Assembly: GCA_018435665.1 (NCBI GenBank)
Contig: JAHDND010000025.1
Span: forward strand, 1 to 64,000
Length of the DNA stretch: 64,000 bases
DNA from: Candidatus Thiosymbion sp.
Lineage (GTDB): Bacteria > Pseudomonadota > Gammaproteobacteria > Chromatiales > Chromatiaceae
Direction: 5' to 3'
The notes under the pieces were generated by a model. It searched no databases, was not told the origin of the DNA, and was given only the letters and a program-made list of their open reading frames with translations. This document shows positions 26,394 to 35,821 of this stretch, piece by piece. Each line of letters starts with the position of its first letter. Position 1 is the first letter of the stretch. Both the position numbers and the translations under genes were made by a program.

Positions 26394-29242
26394 AGCGGGA
26401 TCCTGGGATTTTGTTTTTCGTTGATCTGGCCGGACAGGGCCTCATCGATGAGGCGCTCCTGCTGCTCGACATGGACATGGCGGTGGCCGCAGGCCGGGGC
26501 CGCGGAGGGCGCGCGCCCGACATAGCCCACCCGCCGGTTCTCCGCCAGGAGGCGGTGGAATCGGTGCTTGATCTGATCCCAGGCGCCCTGGTTCTTGTGC
26601 TCGTCCTGGCACCAGATGAACTCGGTGGCGGCGGTGTAAGGGGCCAGGGCGGCCTCGAACTGGGCCTTGGGCCAGGGGTAGAGCTGCTCGATGCGCAGGA
26701 TGGCGACATCCGTCAGCCCCCGGCTGCGCCGCGCCTCCAGCAGGTCAAAGAAAACCTTGCCACTACACAGGATGACGCGTTTGATCGCCTGAGGGTCGAG
26801 GTTATCGATCTCGCCGATCACCGGCTGGAAGCGCCCGCTCTCCAGTTCGTCCAGACTGGAGGTTGCCAGCCGGTGGCGCAGCAGACTCTTGGGCGTCATG
26901 ACGATCAGGGGCCGACGATAGTTGCGCAGCATCTGGCGCCGCAGCAGATGGAACATCTGGGCCGGGGTGCTCGGGACGCAGACCTGGACGTTGTCCTCGG
27001 CGCAAAGTTGCAGATAGCGCTCCAGACGGGCCGAGGAGTGTTCCGATCCCTGGCCCTCCAGGCCATGAGGCAAGAGCATCACCAGACCGCACTCCAGGTT
27101 CCACTTAGTGCCCGCGGAGGTGATGAACTGGTCTATGACCACCTGGGCGCCGTTGGCGAAGTCGCCGAACTGGGCCTCCCACAAGGTCAGTTCATTGGGC
27201 TCGGTACTGGCGTAGCCATATTCGTAGGCCAGGACCGCCTCCTCGGACAGGACCGAGTCGATGGCGATGAAGGGCGCCTGGTGTCCTCTCAGATGCTGGA
27301 GGGGGGTGTAGCTCTCGCCGGTGGCCTGATCGTGAATCTTGGCATGGCGGTGGAAGAAGGTACCGCGGCCGCAATCCTGGCCCGAGAGGCGCACGCCATA
27401 ACCGGCGTCGAGCAGGCTGGCGTAGGCGAGATTCTCGCAAAAACCCCAGTCGGCGAGTTGATCGCCCTTGGCCATCTTCCGCCGCTCATTCCAGATCTTG
27501 CTCACGCGGGGGTGGAGCTCGAAGCCCTCCGGAACCACCAGCAGGCGGCTAGCCAGGTCCTGGATCTGCCCCCGGGGGATGCCGGTGGCCAGGTCCTGAT
27601 CCCAGTCCTTGCCGGCATAGGCGCGCCAGGAGGCACGATAGGGGTTTTCCAGGCCCCGCACGACGGGGCGGGCGATGGCCACCCCCTGCTCGATGGCGGC
27701 GCGATACTTCTCCACCATCTCCTCCGCCTCATCCTTGGTGACGATGCCCAGGCCGATCAGCCGCTCGGCATAGACCTCGCGGGAGGTGGGATGGGCGCGG
27801 ATCTTCCGGTACATCATCGGCTGGGTCACCGCGGGCTCATCGGCCTCGTTATGCCCCAGGCGGCGATAGCAGATGAGGTCGATGACGACATCCTTGTGGA
27901 ACTGGTTGCGGAAATCCAGGGCCATGCGGGTGACAAAGATCACCGCCTCGGGGTCGTCGCCGTTCACATGGAAGACCGGGGCCTCGACCATCTTGGCCAC
28001 GTCCGTGCAATAGGGCGTGGAGCGCAGGTCCAGGGGGTGGCTGGTGGTGAAGCCGATCTGGTTGTTGATGACGACGTGGAAGGTGCCGCCGGTGCCGTAG
28101 CTGCGGGTCTGGGACAGTTGCAGGGTCTCCGGGACCACCCCCTGGCCGCCGAAGGCCGCGTCGCCATGGATGAGGAAGGGCAACACTTGGTCGCCGGTGT
28201 GGTCGCGGCGCCGGCGCTGGCGGGCGCGCACCGAACCCTCGATGACCGGATTGACGATCTCCAGGTGGGAGGGATTGAAGCCCAGCACCACATGCAGATT
28301 GCCGCCCGGGGTCTGGAGGTCGGAGGAGAAGCCCATGTGATACTTGACGTCACCCGCCTTGAGACCGGCCTCCGGGACCCGACCCTCGAACTCGTCGAAG
28401 AGAGTGGTGGGTGGCTTGCCGAGGATATTGATGAGGACATTGAGCCGACCCCGGTGGGCCATGCCGATGACGATCTCCTTGATCCCCTTGCGCCCGGCAC
28501 GCTGGGCCAGTTCGTCCACCAGGGGAATCAGGGCCTCGCCACCTTCCAAAGAGAAGCGCTTCTGGCCGACGTAGCGGGCATGGAGATAGCGCTCCATACC
28601 CTCCGCGGCGGTGAGCAGGGTCAGCAGCCAGCGGCGATCCGCGGCCTCCAGCTCCGGTTTGCCGCGGTATCCCTCCAGGCGCTTCTGTATCCAGCGCTTC
28701 TGCTCGACGCTGGTGATGTGCATGTACTCGGAGCCGATCGAACCGCAATAGATCTCCTGAAGCAGGGCGACGATGTCGCGCAGCCGCATCCGGTCAGGGG
28801 CATAGAGGGACCCGGTATGGAAGACCTGATCCAGGTCGGTCTCCCCCAGTTGGTAAAAGGCCGGGTCTAGGTCCGGGACCGGCGGCCGCTCGCGCAGCTG
28901 GATGGGGTCGATATCGGCGGCCTGATGACCGCGATAGCGGTAGGCATTGATGAGCCGCAGGACAGCGGCCTGCTTCTCCGCCGCCGCCGGCTCCAAATGC
29001 TCGGAGCGCCGTACCAGGGGCCGGAGATGGCTCTCCCGGGCCAGCCGGCGGAAATTCTCCTGAACCGGACCGTGGGGGATGTCGTTGGCCGCCGTCCCGC
29101 GCATCAGGTCGAAGCGCTGACGCCAGGTCAAATCAACGCTCTCGGGATCGACGAGATAACGTTCATAAAGGTCCTCTATGAAGGCGGCATTGCCGCCATA
29201 GAGGGCGCTGGAGGCACGGAACTGCTCGATCAAGGCACTCAT
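26390..29242 (-). CDS. sucA: 2-oxoglutarate dehydrogenase E1 component
   Basis: SucA is the thiamine-diphosphate-dependent decarboxylase of the 2-oxoglutarate dehydrogenase complex. The 950-residue length is near the family norm of about 930-940. N-terminal [86 protein letters not shown] and [16 protein letters not shown] are all conserved. [18 protein letters not shown] near the C-terminus is the usual E1 signature. GAGGAG stands 14 bases from the ATG, further than optimal. It forms an operon with sucB. Confidence 0.97.
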
Positions 29243-29851
29243 GGTGTGTGGTAAAACTCCTCAGCTAAGCCTGGTCAGGCGCTGCGCCTCTGGCGGGCGC
29301 TTGCTCCCTCACCGACCCGCCGCCAGGTAAACGCAAGCAGTCGCCCTGCCGGTCGGCAGGGCGCCAGGGCGTGAGTCGATTCAGCAACTGTATACCATAA
29401 TAAATAATTCCATGGGTAACGGATTACCCCGACATCCCGGCACCGACCTGGTCCGGCTCACGCCCCAAGGAAGCGAGAATTTTTGCTTTACAATTCCACT
29501 CGCCGGGGTAAACTCAGACGCTATTTCCTGCGTCTTGTGTCTGTGCTTCCACTCCCTCCGGCAGACTCCCCTTGGTCACAGGTCCTCACATCCTGCCTCC
29601 CGGTTGCATGCGGGTGGATCTCCCTACCCACCCTGTCCGCCCTTTCCGCCCATATCCCTGGGCGCGGTCGGATTATCTCCTCATGGTGGCGTAGTGGCAG
29701 CCGGTCATGTCCCACGGCATGGTTATATCCCTCCCTGTTCCCCCTCTCCTGTGCCCGGCCTCGGGGCCGAGCTGCCGTCGATTAATTTGTGTATTGATTA
29801 TTCGACCGTTTTCCCTTGACCAATACACACGTTCATCGAGATAGAAGAGAT
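29243..29851. other. divergent intergenic region between sucA and the RRM gene
   Basis: About 600 bases, AT-richer than the surroundings, with no convincing gene. It carries the sucA promoter side (TATTTATTATGGTATACA on the minus strand near 29390-29410, no clear -35) and the leader of the RNA-binding protein gene, which contains an inverted repeat at 29788-29829 described separately. Confidence 0.5.
29788..29829 (+). promoter_or_regulatory. leader hairpin upstream of the RRM gene
   Basis: TGTGTATTG (29788-29796) and CAATACACA (29821-29829) are exact 9-bp inverted repeats separated by 24 bases. The second arm ends 12 bases before the AGAAGAGA ribosome binding site of the RRM gene. In RNA it would form an AU-rich stem close to the translation start, as could suit temperature- or protein-dependent control. 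As DNA it could also be an operator. Confidence 0.5.
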
Positions 29852-30145
29852 ATGAATATCTACGTGGGCAACCTCTCATACGGTGTGACCGAGGATGAAT
29901 TGCGCAATGCCTTTGGCGCTTTCGGCGAGATCTCCAGCGTCAGCCTGATTACCGACAAGTTTTCCGGACAATCCAAGGGTTTTGGCTTCGTGGAGATGCC
30001 CAATAACGCCGAGGCGGACGCGGCCATCAAGGCCCTTAACGAGACCCCCCTCAAGGGACGCAATATGCGCGTCAACCAGGCCAAACCCCGGGCTGACCGC
30101 CCACCGCGCAGCGGCGGCGGTGGTGGCGGTGCCCGTCGCTACTGA
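29852..30145 (+). CDS. single-RRM RNA-binding protein
   Basis: This 97-residue protein is one RNA recognition motif: RNP2 is IYVGNL (residues 3-8) and RNP1 is KGFGFVEM (about 41-48), followed by a short Arg/Gly-rich tail (GGGGGGARRY). Such proteins (Rbp family, common in cyanobacteria and many proteobacteria) bind single-stranded RNA and are often cold-induced. I use ATG 29852 with AGAAGAGA upstream rather than an in-frame ATG at 29816, because family members begin MNIYVGNL. A hairpin leader precedes it and an intrinsic terminator follows at 30321. Confidence 0.95.
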   Translation: MNIYVGNLSYGVTEDELRNAFGAFGEISSVSLITDKFSGQSKGFGFVEMPNNAEADAAIKALNETPLKGRNMRVNQAKPRADRPPRSGGGGGGARRY

Positions 30146-30320
30146 GCCTGACCCCGGCCATCCCCCTGTTTTGAAGCACCAGGTCCCAAGTACCAGGTTC
30201 CACTGCCCGTTTCATCACTGGATTGCTGCCCATCATCGGGCAGCTTCCGTCATCCCCCGCTGAAAAGCACTGGACCCTGGATCGTTCGACCAGTCAATCT
30301 CAAGCCTGGACGTGCTCTGA

Positions 30321-30346
30321 AGCCGCCAGTCCCCTGGCGGCTTTTT
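30321..30346 (+). terminator. rho-independent terminator after the RRM gene
   Basis: AGCCGCCAG (30321-30329) pairs with CTGGCGGCT (30334-30342) around a 4-base loop and is followed by TTTT. It lies 175 bp after the RRM stop. A second hairpin, GCTGCCC-ATCATC-GGGCAGC (30225-30244), lies between them. Confidence 0.85.
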
Positions 30347-30411
30347 CATTGCCTGATCGTCCTTTTCTCCCCCTTTTCCCCTGGCCAGCCTTGCCAGGAG
30401 GGTAGACCGGT

Positions 30412-31536
30412 TCAGCGATAGGGCCGCAGGTACCACCATTCGAAGGCGCGCTTCAGCCAGTGAAACAGGGGGCTGGCAGGTAGCATGAGGTTATGCCTCG
30501 CCGTCCGCGCCACCAGCATCCCGCGATCATTGGCATCGACGATGCAAATCAGTTCCACCTTGAAGGTTTCCCGGGGGAGTTCACCGCGGAATTCCGCCAG
30601 CAGGTTCCTGACCGCCGTGCGGGCCTGAAGATCGGCCATGTGGGCCTGCTTGGGCATCCAGTCCGGACCGGGAAAGCTACCGGAGTCCCCGGCGACATAG
30701 ACCCGTTCCAGGCCGCTGACCCGACATTGGGCATCGGCCTGGATGAGGCCGCCGGGTGAACGCGGCAGGCTGGTCTGGTCGAACCAGGCATCACCGGTCA
30801 TCCCGGGCATGAAGAGGATGAGATCGGCAGCGAAATCCCCCCCCTCGGTACTGACCCCGGTAGCGCTGAACCCTTTGAGTTTGTGACCCAGATGGGTTTC
30901 GATCTCCCGCTTGCGCATCTCCGCCATCAGTCCCGTGACCGCCTTGGGCCCCAGTCGGTTGCCGGGCTTGTCCGCCGGGCTGAAGAAGATCAGTTTGAAC
31001 CGGTCCCGGCGACCTTCCTTGCGCAGTTGACTGTCGATACCAAAGAGGAACTCGAACATGGGTCCGCCGCGCATGGCCTGGGGTTCCTGGGGGTTGCTAG
31101 CAAAACCCAGGGCGATGGTCCCACCCGCCATGTCCCGCAGGCGATCCCGGATGCGCTCCGCGGCGGAGATCCCCTCACAGGGGGTGATGGCCAGCTCGAT
31201 GCCGGGCAGTTTCTTGAGGAAGCGACCACCGGAGGCAATGATGAGGCCATAGTTCTCCACCGGACCGGCGCTGGTCTCCAGGACCCGGCCATCGGTGCTC
31301 AGGCCGGTGGCGGCGGCGGCCAGGTGGTGGACCCCCAAGCGCTGGAAAAAGTCCCCAAGGGGCAGGCGCAGGTCCTCCGCCCGGCGCAGACCCGAGGGAA
31401 TCCAAATGATCCCGGGGAGATACTGGAATTCCGCCTTGGGACTGACCAGGGTGATCTGGACACCCCCGGCCTTGGCGAGGGCGCGGACGGCGGTCAGGGC
31501 GGCAAAACCGGAGCCGACGACGGTGACTCGGGACAT
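30412..31536 (-). CDS. sulfide:quinone oxidoreductase-like FAD flavoprotein lacking the usual active-site cysteine motif
   Basis: The 374-residue protein has the FAD-binding GSGFAALTAVRALAKAG at the N-terminus, FQYLPGIIWIPSG, LIIASGG and VYVAGDSGSFPGP (second FAD contact), and ends with an amphipathic segment (LFHWLKRAFEWWYLRPYR) like the membrane-binding C-terminus of SQR. In canonical SQR a redox cysteine lies in a KCAGAP-type motif; here the matching stretch reads EPQAMRGGPMFEF with no cysteine. Only Cys120, Cys271 and Cys331 exist. It may be an SQR relative with another cysteine pair, a type II NADH dehydrogenase-like enzyme, or a sulfur-metabolism flavoprotein of unknown substrate. It is monocistronic, between two plus-strand genes. 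Confidence 0.75.
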   Translation of the reverse strand: MSRVTVVGSGFAALTAVRALAKAGGVQITLVSPKAEFQYLPGIIWIPSGLRRAEDLRLPLGDFFQRLGVHHLAAAATGLSTDGRVLETSAGPVENYGLIIASGGRFLKKLPGIELAITPCEGISAAERIRDRLRDMAGGTIALGFASNPQEPQAMRGGPMFEFLFGIDSQLRKEGRRDRFKLIFFSPADKPGNRLGPKAVTGLMAEMRKREIETHLGHKLKGFSATGVSTEGGDFAADLILFMPGMTGDAWFDQTSLPRSPGGLIQADAQCRVSGLERVYVAGDSGSFPGPDWMPKQAHMADLQARTAVRNLLAEFRGELPRETFKVELICIVDANDRGMLVARTARHNLMLPASPLFHWLKRAFEWWYLRPYR

Positions 31537-31600
31537 GGGGCCTCCTGGTGAAATTATGGTGAATCGATGCGGGCAAAAAGGTGCTATATCTACCGCATTT

Positions 31601-31742
31601 CAATTTTCGGCTTTGTGTTAAGGGAGGATCGGTTGGTGTCTGGCGGGGGTGTCGACCGCAAGGAAGAGGTCGTCAAGCCTACAGGGACCTATCCAGCTTG
31701 TCCCCCGCCAGTCGCTACCCGTCCCGGAAAAACCGAAAATTG
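31601..31742 (+). repeat. palindromic interspersed repeat, family 1, copy 2
   Basis: This 142-bp relative of 3811-3950 has perfect 10-bp terminal inverted repeats: CAATTTTCGG (31601-31610) and CCGAAAATTG (31733-31742). The interior keeps TGTCTGGCGGGGGTGTCGACCGC, split here as TGTCTGGCGGGGG and TGTCGACCGC, and GGTCGTCAAGCCT. Flanks match copy 1 for a few bases (CGCATTT left, GAT then a GAGG-like end right). It lies in the divergent gap between the SQR-like gene and sthA, about 90 bp ahead of sthA. Confidence 0.82.
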
Positions 31743-31835
31743 ATCCGCGAGGGGTATATGTTCAGACCTGCAACCCCGAAGCGGGGCGCAGGGCGGACCC
31801 AGGTAATCTTTAGTCTGTCGGGGAGAGTGTAACGA

Positions 31836-33233
31836 ATGAAGCCGAGAACCTTCGACACCATCGTCATCGGCACGGGCCCGGCGGGGGAAGGGGCCGCCAT
31901 GAAGCTGTGCAAATCCGGCCAGAGGGTGGCAGTGATCGAGGCCCACGCTCAGGTCGGCGGGGGCTGCACCCACTGGGGGACCATCCCCAGCAAGGCCCTG
32001 CGGCATTCCATCCAGATGCTTGCGGACTACCGGCGCCACCCGCTCTTCCAGCATACCCGGGATCAGGTCGAAATCGAATTTCCCGACCTGCTGAAGGCGG
32101 CGGACGCCATCATCGACGCCCAGGTCCGCACCCGCTACCGCTACTATCAGCGCAATCGGGTCGAGGTCATCTTCGGTCATGCCCGTTTCCTGGATGACCA
32201 CCACATCCAGGTCCCCCGACCGGACGGGGTGGCGCAGGTCTTTGCCGCCGATCACTTCGTCATCGCCACCGGTTCCCGCCCCTACCATCCGCCGGACGTG
32301 GATTTCACCCACCCGCGCGTCCTCGACAGCGACTCGGTCCTGCGCCTGGGTCATACCCCCCGTTCCATCACCATCTATGGCGCCGGCGTCATTGGCTGCG
32401 AATACGCCTCCATCTTCAACAATCTGGATGTCAAGGTGAATCTGGTCGACAGCCGTGACCGCCTCTTGTCGCATCTGGATGACGAAATCACTGACGCCTT
32501 GAGCTATCACCTGAGTCAGCAAGGCGTGGTCATCCGCCATAACGAGACCTATGCCACCGTCGAGCCCGGCGATGACGGCGTGATACTGAGCTGCCAGTCG
32601 GGAAAGAAGTTCAAGACCGACCTCCTGCTGTGGGCCAATGGCCGCACCGGCAATACCGCCGATCTGGGGCTGGAAACTCTGGGTCTGACCCCCAACCGCC
32701 GGGGCCAACTCGACGTCAACAGCAGCTATCAGACCGCCCTGCCTCACATCTATGCCGCCGGCGACGTGGCGGGACCACCGGCCCTGGCCAGCGCGGGCTA
32801 CGATCAGGGGCGCTTCGTCGGCGGTCACATCGCCGACGGGGCCTGTGACTGGTCGCTGATCGAGGAGGTCCCCACCGGTATCTATACGGTTCCAGAGATC
32901 AGTTCGGTTGGCCGCACGGAACGGGAACTGACCGCCGCCCAGGTCCCCTACGAGGTGGCCCACGCCAATTTCCGCACCCTGGCCCGGGCACAGATCACCG
33001 GCCATACCGTCGGCATGCTCAAGATCCTCTTCCATCGCGAGACCCTGGCGATTCTTGGCATCCACTGCTTTGGCGAGCAGGCCTCCGAGATCGTGCACAT
33101 CGGCCAGGCCATCATGTCCCAAAAGGGCGAGGGGAATAGCCTACGCTATTTCGTCAATACCACCTTCAATTACCCCACCATGGCGGAGGCCTATCGGGTG
33201 GCGGCCCTTAACGGGCTCAATCGCCTGTTCTGA
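31836..33233 (+). CDS. sthA: soluble pyridine nucleotide transhydrogenase
   Basis: SthA moves reducing equivalents between NADPH and NAD+. The 465-residue flavoprotein has the FAD site [19 protein letters not shown], then [17 protein letters not shown], in which the second cysteine of the dithiol pair found in lipoamide dehydrogenases is replaced by Thr, the SthA pattern. [15 protein letters not shown] is the NAD(P) site; [20 protein letters not shown] and [17 protein letters not shown] follow. GGGGAGAG lies seven bases before the ATG. Redox balancing fits a phototroph that makes NAD(P)H from sulfur compounds. Confidence 0.96.
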   Translation: MKPRTFDTIVIGTGPAGEGAAMKLCKSGQRVAVIEAHAQVGGGCTHWGTIPSKALRHSIQMLADYRRHPLFQHTRDQVEIEFPDLLKAADAIIDAQVRTRYRYYQRNRVEVIFGHARFLDDHHIQVPRPDGVAQVFAADHFVIATGSRPYHPPDVDFTHPRVLDSDSVLRLGHTPRSITIYGAGVIGCEYASIFNNLDVKVNLVDSRDRLLSHLDDEITDALSYHLSQQGVVIRHNETYATVEPGDDGVILSCQSGKKFKTDLLLWANGRTGNTADLGLETLGLTPNRRGQLDVNSSYQTALPHIYAAGDVAGPPALASAGYDQGRFVGGHIADGACDWSLIEEVPTGIYTVPEISSVGRTERELTAAQVPYEVAHANFRTLARAQITGHTVGMLKILFHRETLAILGIHCFGEQASEIVHIGQAIMSQKGEGNSLRYFVNTTFNYPTMAEAYRVAALNGLNRLF

Positions 33234-33524
33234 AACCCGGACCAAACGATCTGACGAGCGGGAGCACGGGTGACAGAGGTGACGCGGGTGACCTCCAACA
33301 TGGGCCGACAACAAATCAGAATCGCGTGGCCGGTTACGCGCCTCGCTCCAAAAGTCGAGTAACCGTTTTGTGGTTGGACCAGTTACTCAACAACCTACTC
33401 AGGTTGCTTGCCCCTTGCTGACGGCAAACCCACGGAATGAGACGATCAAAAAAGAGAGAAATTTTTAAAAAACAATTACTAATACGGATAGCGTGAACGA
33501 AGGTACATGGCTTGAAACGGGGAA
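33234..33524. other. AT-rich intergenic region between sthA and tRNA-Arg
   Basis: No gene is supported here. It contains a GGTGAC motif repeated near 33266-33292, a small hairpin CAACCT-ACTC-AGGTTG (33389-33404), an inverted GGTTAC/GTAACC pair (33333-33364), and an AT-rich stretch (33455-33485) that would give U-runs downstream of the tRNA on the minus strand. Confidence 0.5.
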
Positions 33525-33601
33525 TGGTGCCCTCGGCGGGATTCGAACCCACGACCTACCGCTTAGGAGGCGATCGCTCTATCCTGCTGAGCTACGAGGG
33601 C
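33525..33601 (-). tRNA. tRNA-Arg (anticodon CCU)
   Basis: On the minus strand the acceptor stem GCCCTCG pairs with CGAGGGC, followed by A and an encoded CCA (plus strand TGG at 33525-33527). The D arm starts TAGCTCAGCAGGATAGAGC, the anticodon loop is CTCCTAA (anticodon CCT), and the T arm has GGGTTCGAATCCC. The total length is 77 bases. tRNA-Arg(CCU) genes are frequent integration sites, but no integrase is nearby. Confidence 0.96.
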
Positions 33602-33665
33602 ATTTACCGGAGACGTGAGGACGTCGGGGACAGGGAGGCGGGTGCAAGCCCGGAACGAAGGCGAA

Positions 33666-33695
33666 ATTCTACGTTGCGGAAGGCGCCGGTGTCAC
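33666..33695 (-). promoter_or_regulatory. candidate promoter of tRNA-Arg
   Basis: On the minus strand GTGACA (33690-33695) and TAGAAT (33666-33671) match five of six consensus positions each, with an 18-bp spacer. The tRNA 5' end is about 65 bp downstream of the -10 box, leaving a leader to be removed by RNase P. Confidence 0.55.
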
Positions 33696-33887
33696 CCCCG
33701 CGGCGCCAGGCCTGCGGCGCCTGCGCCAGACGGGGAACGCGGGTCGGGGGTCAGCGGCGGCCCGGGCGCTGGGTAGGGCATAAATCCGGGCGGAGTATAG
33801 AATGGATGCAGTCCCTGGTGGCGAGGCGGTATCCCGCCGCCCTGAACTTGCTCCAGGTTTACCTGTACCTTCGCGGGAGAATCCTCC

Positions 33888-34439
33888 ATGGCGGATAAGA
33901 TCCGTAAATCGCCGCGGCTCTGGACCAGCGCCCCCATTCACGGCAGTCGCCTGCCGGACGCCGAGGCCATCAACCAGCGCATCCATGCGGCTTTTGAGAA
34001 CTTGCAGGCGGAAGACTTCGCCCGCCGCACCCACTTCGTCGGCGGTCGTTTCGAGAATCTCTATCTTGATCCCCAGCGCATTCCGGAACTGGAGATCGTC
34101 CTTGGACATGCCGAGTCCTGTGCCCGGGCCATTCTCAAGCTGGGACGCCAGCCCCTTCAACTGGGCTTTTGGTTTAACGCCCAGGAACCCGGCCAGGAGA
34201 CCAGTCTGCATACCCACGAGGAGGACAACGAACTCCTCTCCGGCGTCTATTACGTCACCGTGCCCAAACATTCCGGGAAACTTGTCCTGCTGGACGGCCA
34301 ATTGACCACGCGGATCATGCCCAAGGCCGGCCACTTCCTCTTCTTCCCCCCCAGCTTGCCGCACCGGGTGGAGGCCAATCGCAGCAAGGAACGACGCCTG
34401 TCCATCGCCTTCAACCTGGGGCCGAGGGCGGAGGACTGA
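33888..34439 (+). CDS. 2OG-Fe(II) oxygenase-like protein
   Basis: The 183-residue protein fits the double-stranded beta-helix of the 2-oxoglutarate/Fe(II) oxygenases: LQLGFWFNAQ, then SLHTHEEDNELLSGVYYVTVP giving the first metal histidine pair and acidic residue, GHFLFFPPSLPHRVEAN with the distal His, and ERRLSIAFN with the Arg expected to bind 2-oxoglutarate. It is close in size to the putative 2OG-Fe(II) oxygenases (TIGR02466 type). The substrate is unknown. GGGAG lies nine bases before the ATG. It is a single gene. Confidence 0.8.
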   Translation: MADKIRKSPRLWTSAPIHGSRLPDAEAINQRIHAAFENLQAEDFARRTHFVGGRFENLYLDPQRIPELEIVLGHAESCARAILKLGRQPLQLGFWFNAQEPGQETSLHTHEEDNELLSGVYYVTVPKHSGKLVLLDGQLTTRIMPKAGHFLFFPPSLPHRVEANRSKERRLSIAFNLGPRAED

Positions 34440-34474
34440 GCGCCGATACTCCAGCCACTTCAGGCTGCGCCGGC

Positions 34475-34598
34475 CTAACTGGCATGGGGCGGCGCGCCCC
34501 CCCCCTGATAATAAAAGGCTTTCCCGTGACTTTCACGCTAACTGACATGGTGTGGCGCACCACACCCCGAAGATGAAAGCCTTTGCCGTGAGGTCACG
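34475..34598 (+). repeat. two ~62-bp tandem repeats, each with a different hairpin
   Basis: Unit 1 (34475-34537) and unit 2 (34538-34598) both run CTAACTG-CATGG...GCTTT/GCCTTT-CCGTGA-TCACG. Each has a hairpin in the same place but with different paired bases: GGGGCG-GCG-CGCCCC in unit 1 and GGTGTGG-CGCA-CCACACC in unit 2. A third unit begins (CTAGGCGAC) at 34599. It lies downstream of the oxygenase gene and downstream of the convergent gene at 34660. Confidence 0.8.
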
Positions 34599-34659
34599 CT
34601 AGGCGACGAGGCTGGGTAGGGGTCGGCACGGAGCACGGGGCCCCTACACCCCAGCCCCC

Positions 34660-35022
34660 TCATTCCAGAACCAGACGCTCCACCTCCGCGAGGACCACCA
34701 GGCGGCCATCGAGGGTCGTGAAGCGCCGTCCCTCGATGGCCGAGCGCCGCGCCTCATAGCGGGCAATGGCCCCGCTGTTGACATTGATCACCTGGATCCC
34801 GACCACCTGGTGGTTGTGCTCCCAGTCGAGATACAACCACCACAGGCTACCCGCCACCATCGCGGACAGCAGGCCATAGGCCAGCATCCGGGCATAGAGG
34901 GGGGCGATGAGGGGCGGCCGGGGCCTGGCCGGCAGGGGTCCCCTGGCCAGGCGCAGGCGGGCGCGGATGATCAGGTAGGCACCGAGGATGACGGCCAGGG
35001 TCAGCACAATCTTGGCGAACAT
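34660..35022 (-). CDS. small membrane protein of unknown function
   Basis: This 120-residue protein has a first membrane helix (IVLTLAVILGAYLIIRARLR), a short Pro/Arg-rich cytoplasmic segment, a second helix (LAYGLLSAMVAGSLWWLYLDW) and a soluble C-terminal domain (VVGIQVINVNSGAIARYEA...) of about 55 residues. No family is recognised. I use ATG 35022 (MFAKIVLTL); a longer frame back to 35097 would overlap the divergent ankyrin gene. It is divergent from that gene by about 73 bp. Confidence 0.65.
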   Translation of the reverse strand: MFAKIVLTLAVILGAYLIIRARLRLARGPLPARPRPPLIAPLYARMLAYGLLSAMVAGSLWWLYLDWEHNHQVVGIQVINVNSGAIARYEARRSAIEGRRFTTLDGRLVVLAEVERLVLE

Positions 35023-35095
35023 GGCGATTACGTTAGCACAGTTGCCCCACCCCGCGGTTGCGCCCTGCCGGCACCGGGCCTTAAGATTCCTGGCC

Positions 35096-35788
35096 ATGAA
35101 GACCGGAGCGACCTCCTCGTTGAGCCCCTTTCAGTTCCTGATCAGCCGCTTATGGGCGCTGTTGCTGCTTTTCCCCTTGGTCGCCTGCAACGAGCCCCCC
35201 GCCCCAACCATCAACCTCTACCGGGCCATTCACACCGGGGACCTGGACCAGATCAAGCGCCATCTCTACTGGGGTACGGACATCAACCAGCCCGGCGCCG
35301 ACGGGAACTACCCGGTGCATGTCGCGGCTGAGCGTGGCCATGTAGTCGTCGTGGAGGAACTCCTCCGCCACGGCGCCAGCCCGGAGGCCATCAATGGCGC
35401 AGGCCGTACCCCCTTGCAACTGGCCTTGCTGGCGGGCAAGACCGAGGTCGCGCGCCTGCTGGTCAACCAGGGTGCCGCGGCGGACCCCCAGCCCCTGCTG
35501 GCCCTGCTGGTGGCAGCCGGGGTCACCGATCGCGATGCCCTGGCCTTCGTGGTTGCCCGGGGGGCCGACGTCAACGCCGCCGACGCGGCTGGCGACCGCC
35601 CCCTGCACCGTGCGGTGACCCAGGGCCAGTTGCTGCTGGTCAAGCGGCTGATCGCCCTGGGGGCGGAGGTCAACCTGACCAATGCCCAGGGACTGACGCC
35701 GCTGGCCCTGGCCCAAGCCGGGGGCCAGCGCGACATTGCCGCCCTGCTGGCAGGCTTTGGCGCCAGCCCGACCTCACCCAGACCCTGA
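35096..35788 (+). CDS. ankyrin-repeat lipoprotein
   Basis: The 230-residue protein starts MKTGATSSLSPFQFL, with a hydrophobic signal ending in the lipobox LVAC (cysteine near residue 30), so it is probably lipid-anchored. About five ankyrin repeats follow, for example LYRAIHTGDLDQIKRHLYWG, NYPVHVAAERGHVVVVEELL, RTPLQLALLAGKTEVARLLV, DRPLHRAVTQGQLLLVKRLI and LTPLALAQAGGQRDIAALLA. It is likely a protein-binding factor of the envelope; its partner is unknown. The next gene starts 33 bp downstream. Confidence 0.85.
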   Translation: MKTGATSSLSPFQFLISRLWALLLLFPLVACNEPPAPTINLYRAIHTGDLDQIKRHLYWGTDINQPGADGNYPVHVAAERGHVVVVEELLRHGASPEAINGAGRTPLQLALLAGKTEVARLLVNQGAAADPQPLLALLVAAGVTDRDALAFVVARGADVNAADAAGDRPLHRAVTQGQLLLVKRLIALGAEVNLTNAQGLTPLALAQAGGQRDIAALLAGFGASPTSPRP

Positions 35789-35821
35789 GCCCCTTACCGA
35801 TCGAGAAACAGAGACCTTGTC

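Noticed and set aside
26411..28870. Plus-strand open frame of 819 codons opposite sucA
   Set aside because: Antisense shadow of a well-conserved gene; no recognisable domain.
33334..33552. Minus-strand open frame beginning MGSNPAEGTIP
   Set aside because: The start lies within the tRNA-Arg gene, and this kind of peptide is a common artefact of reading tRNA sequence.
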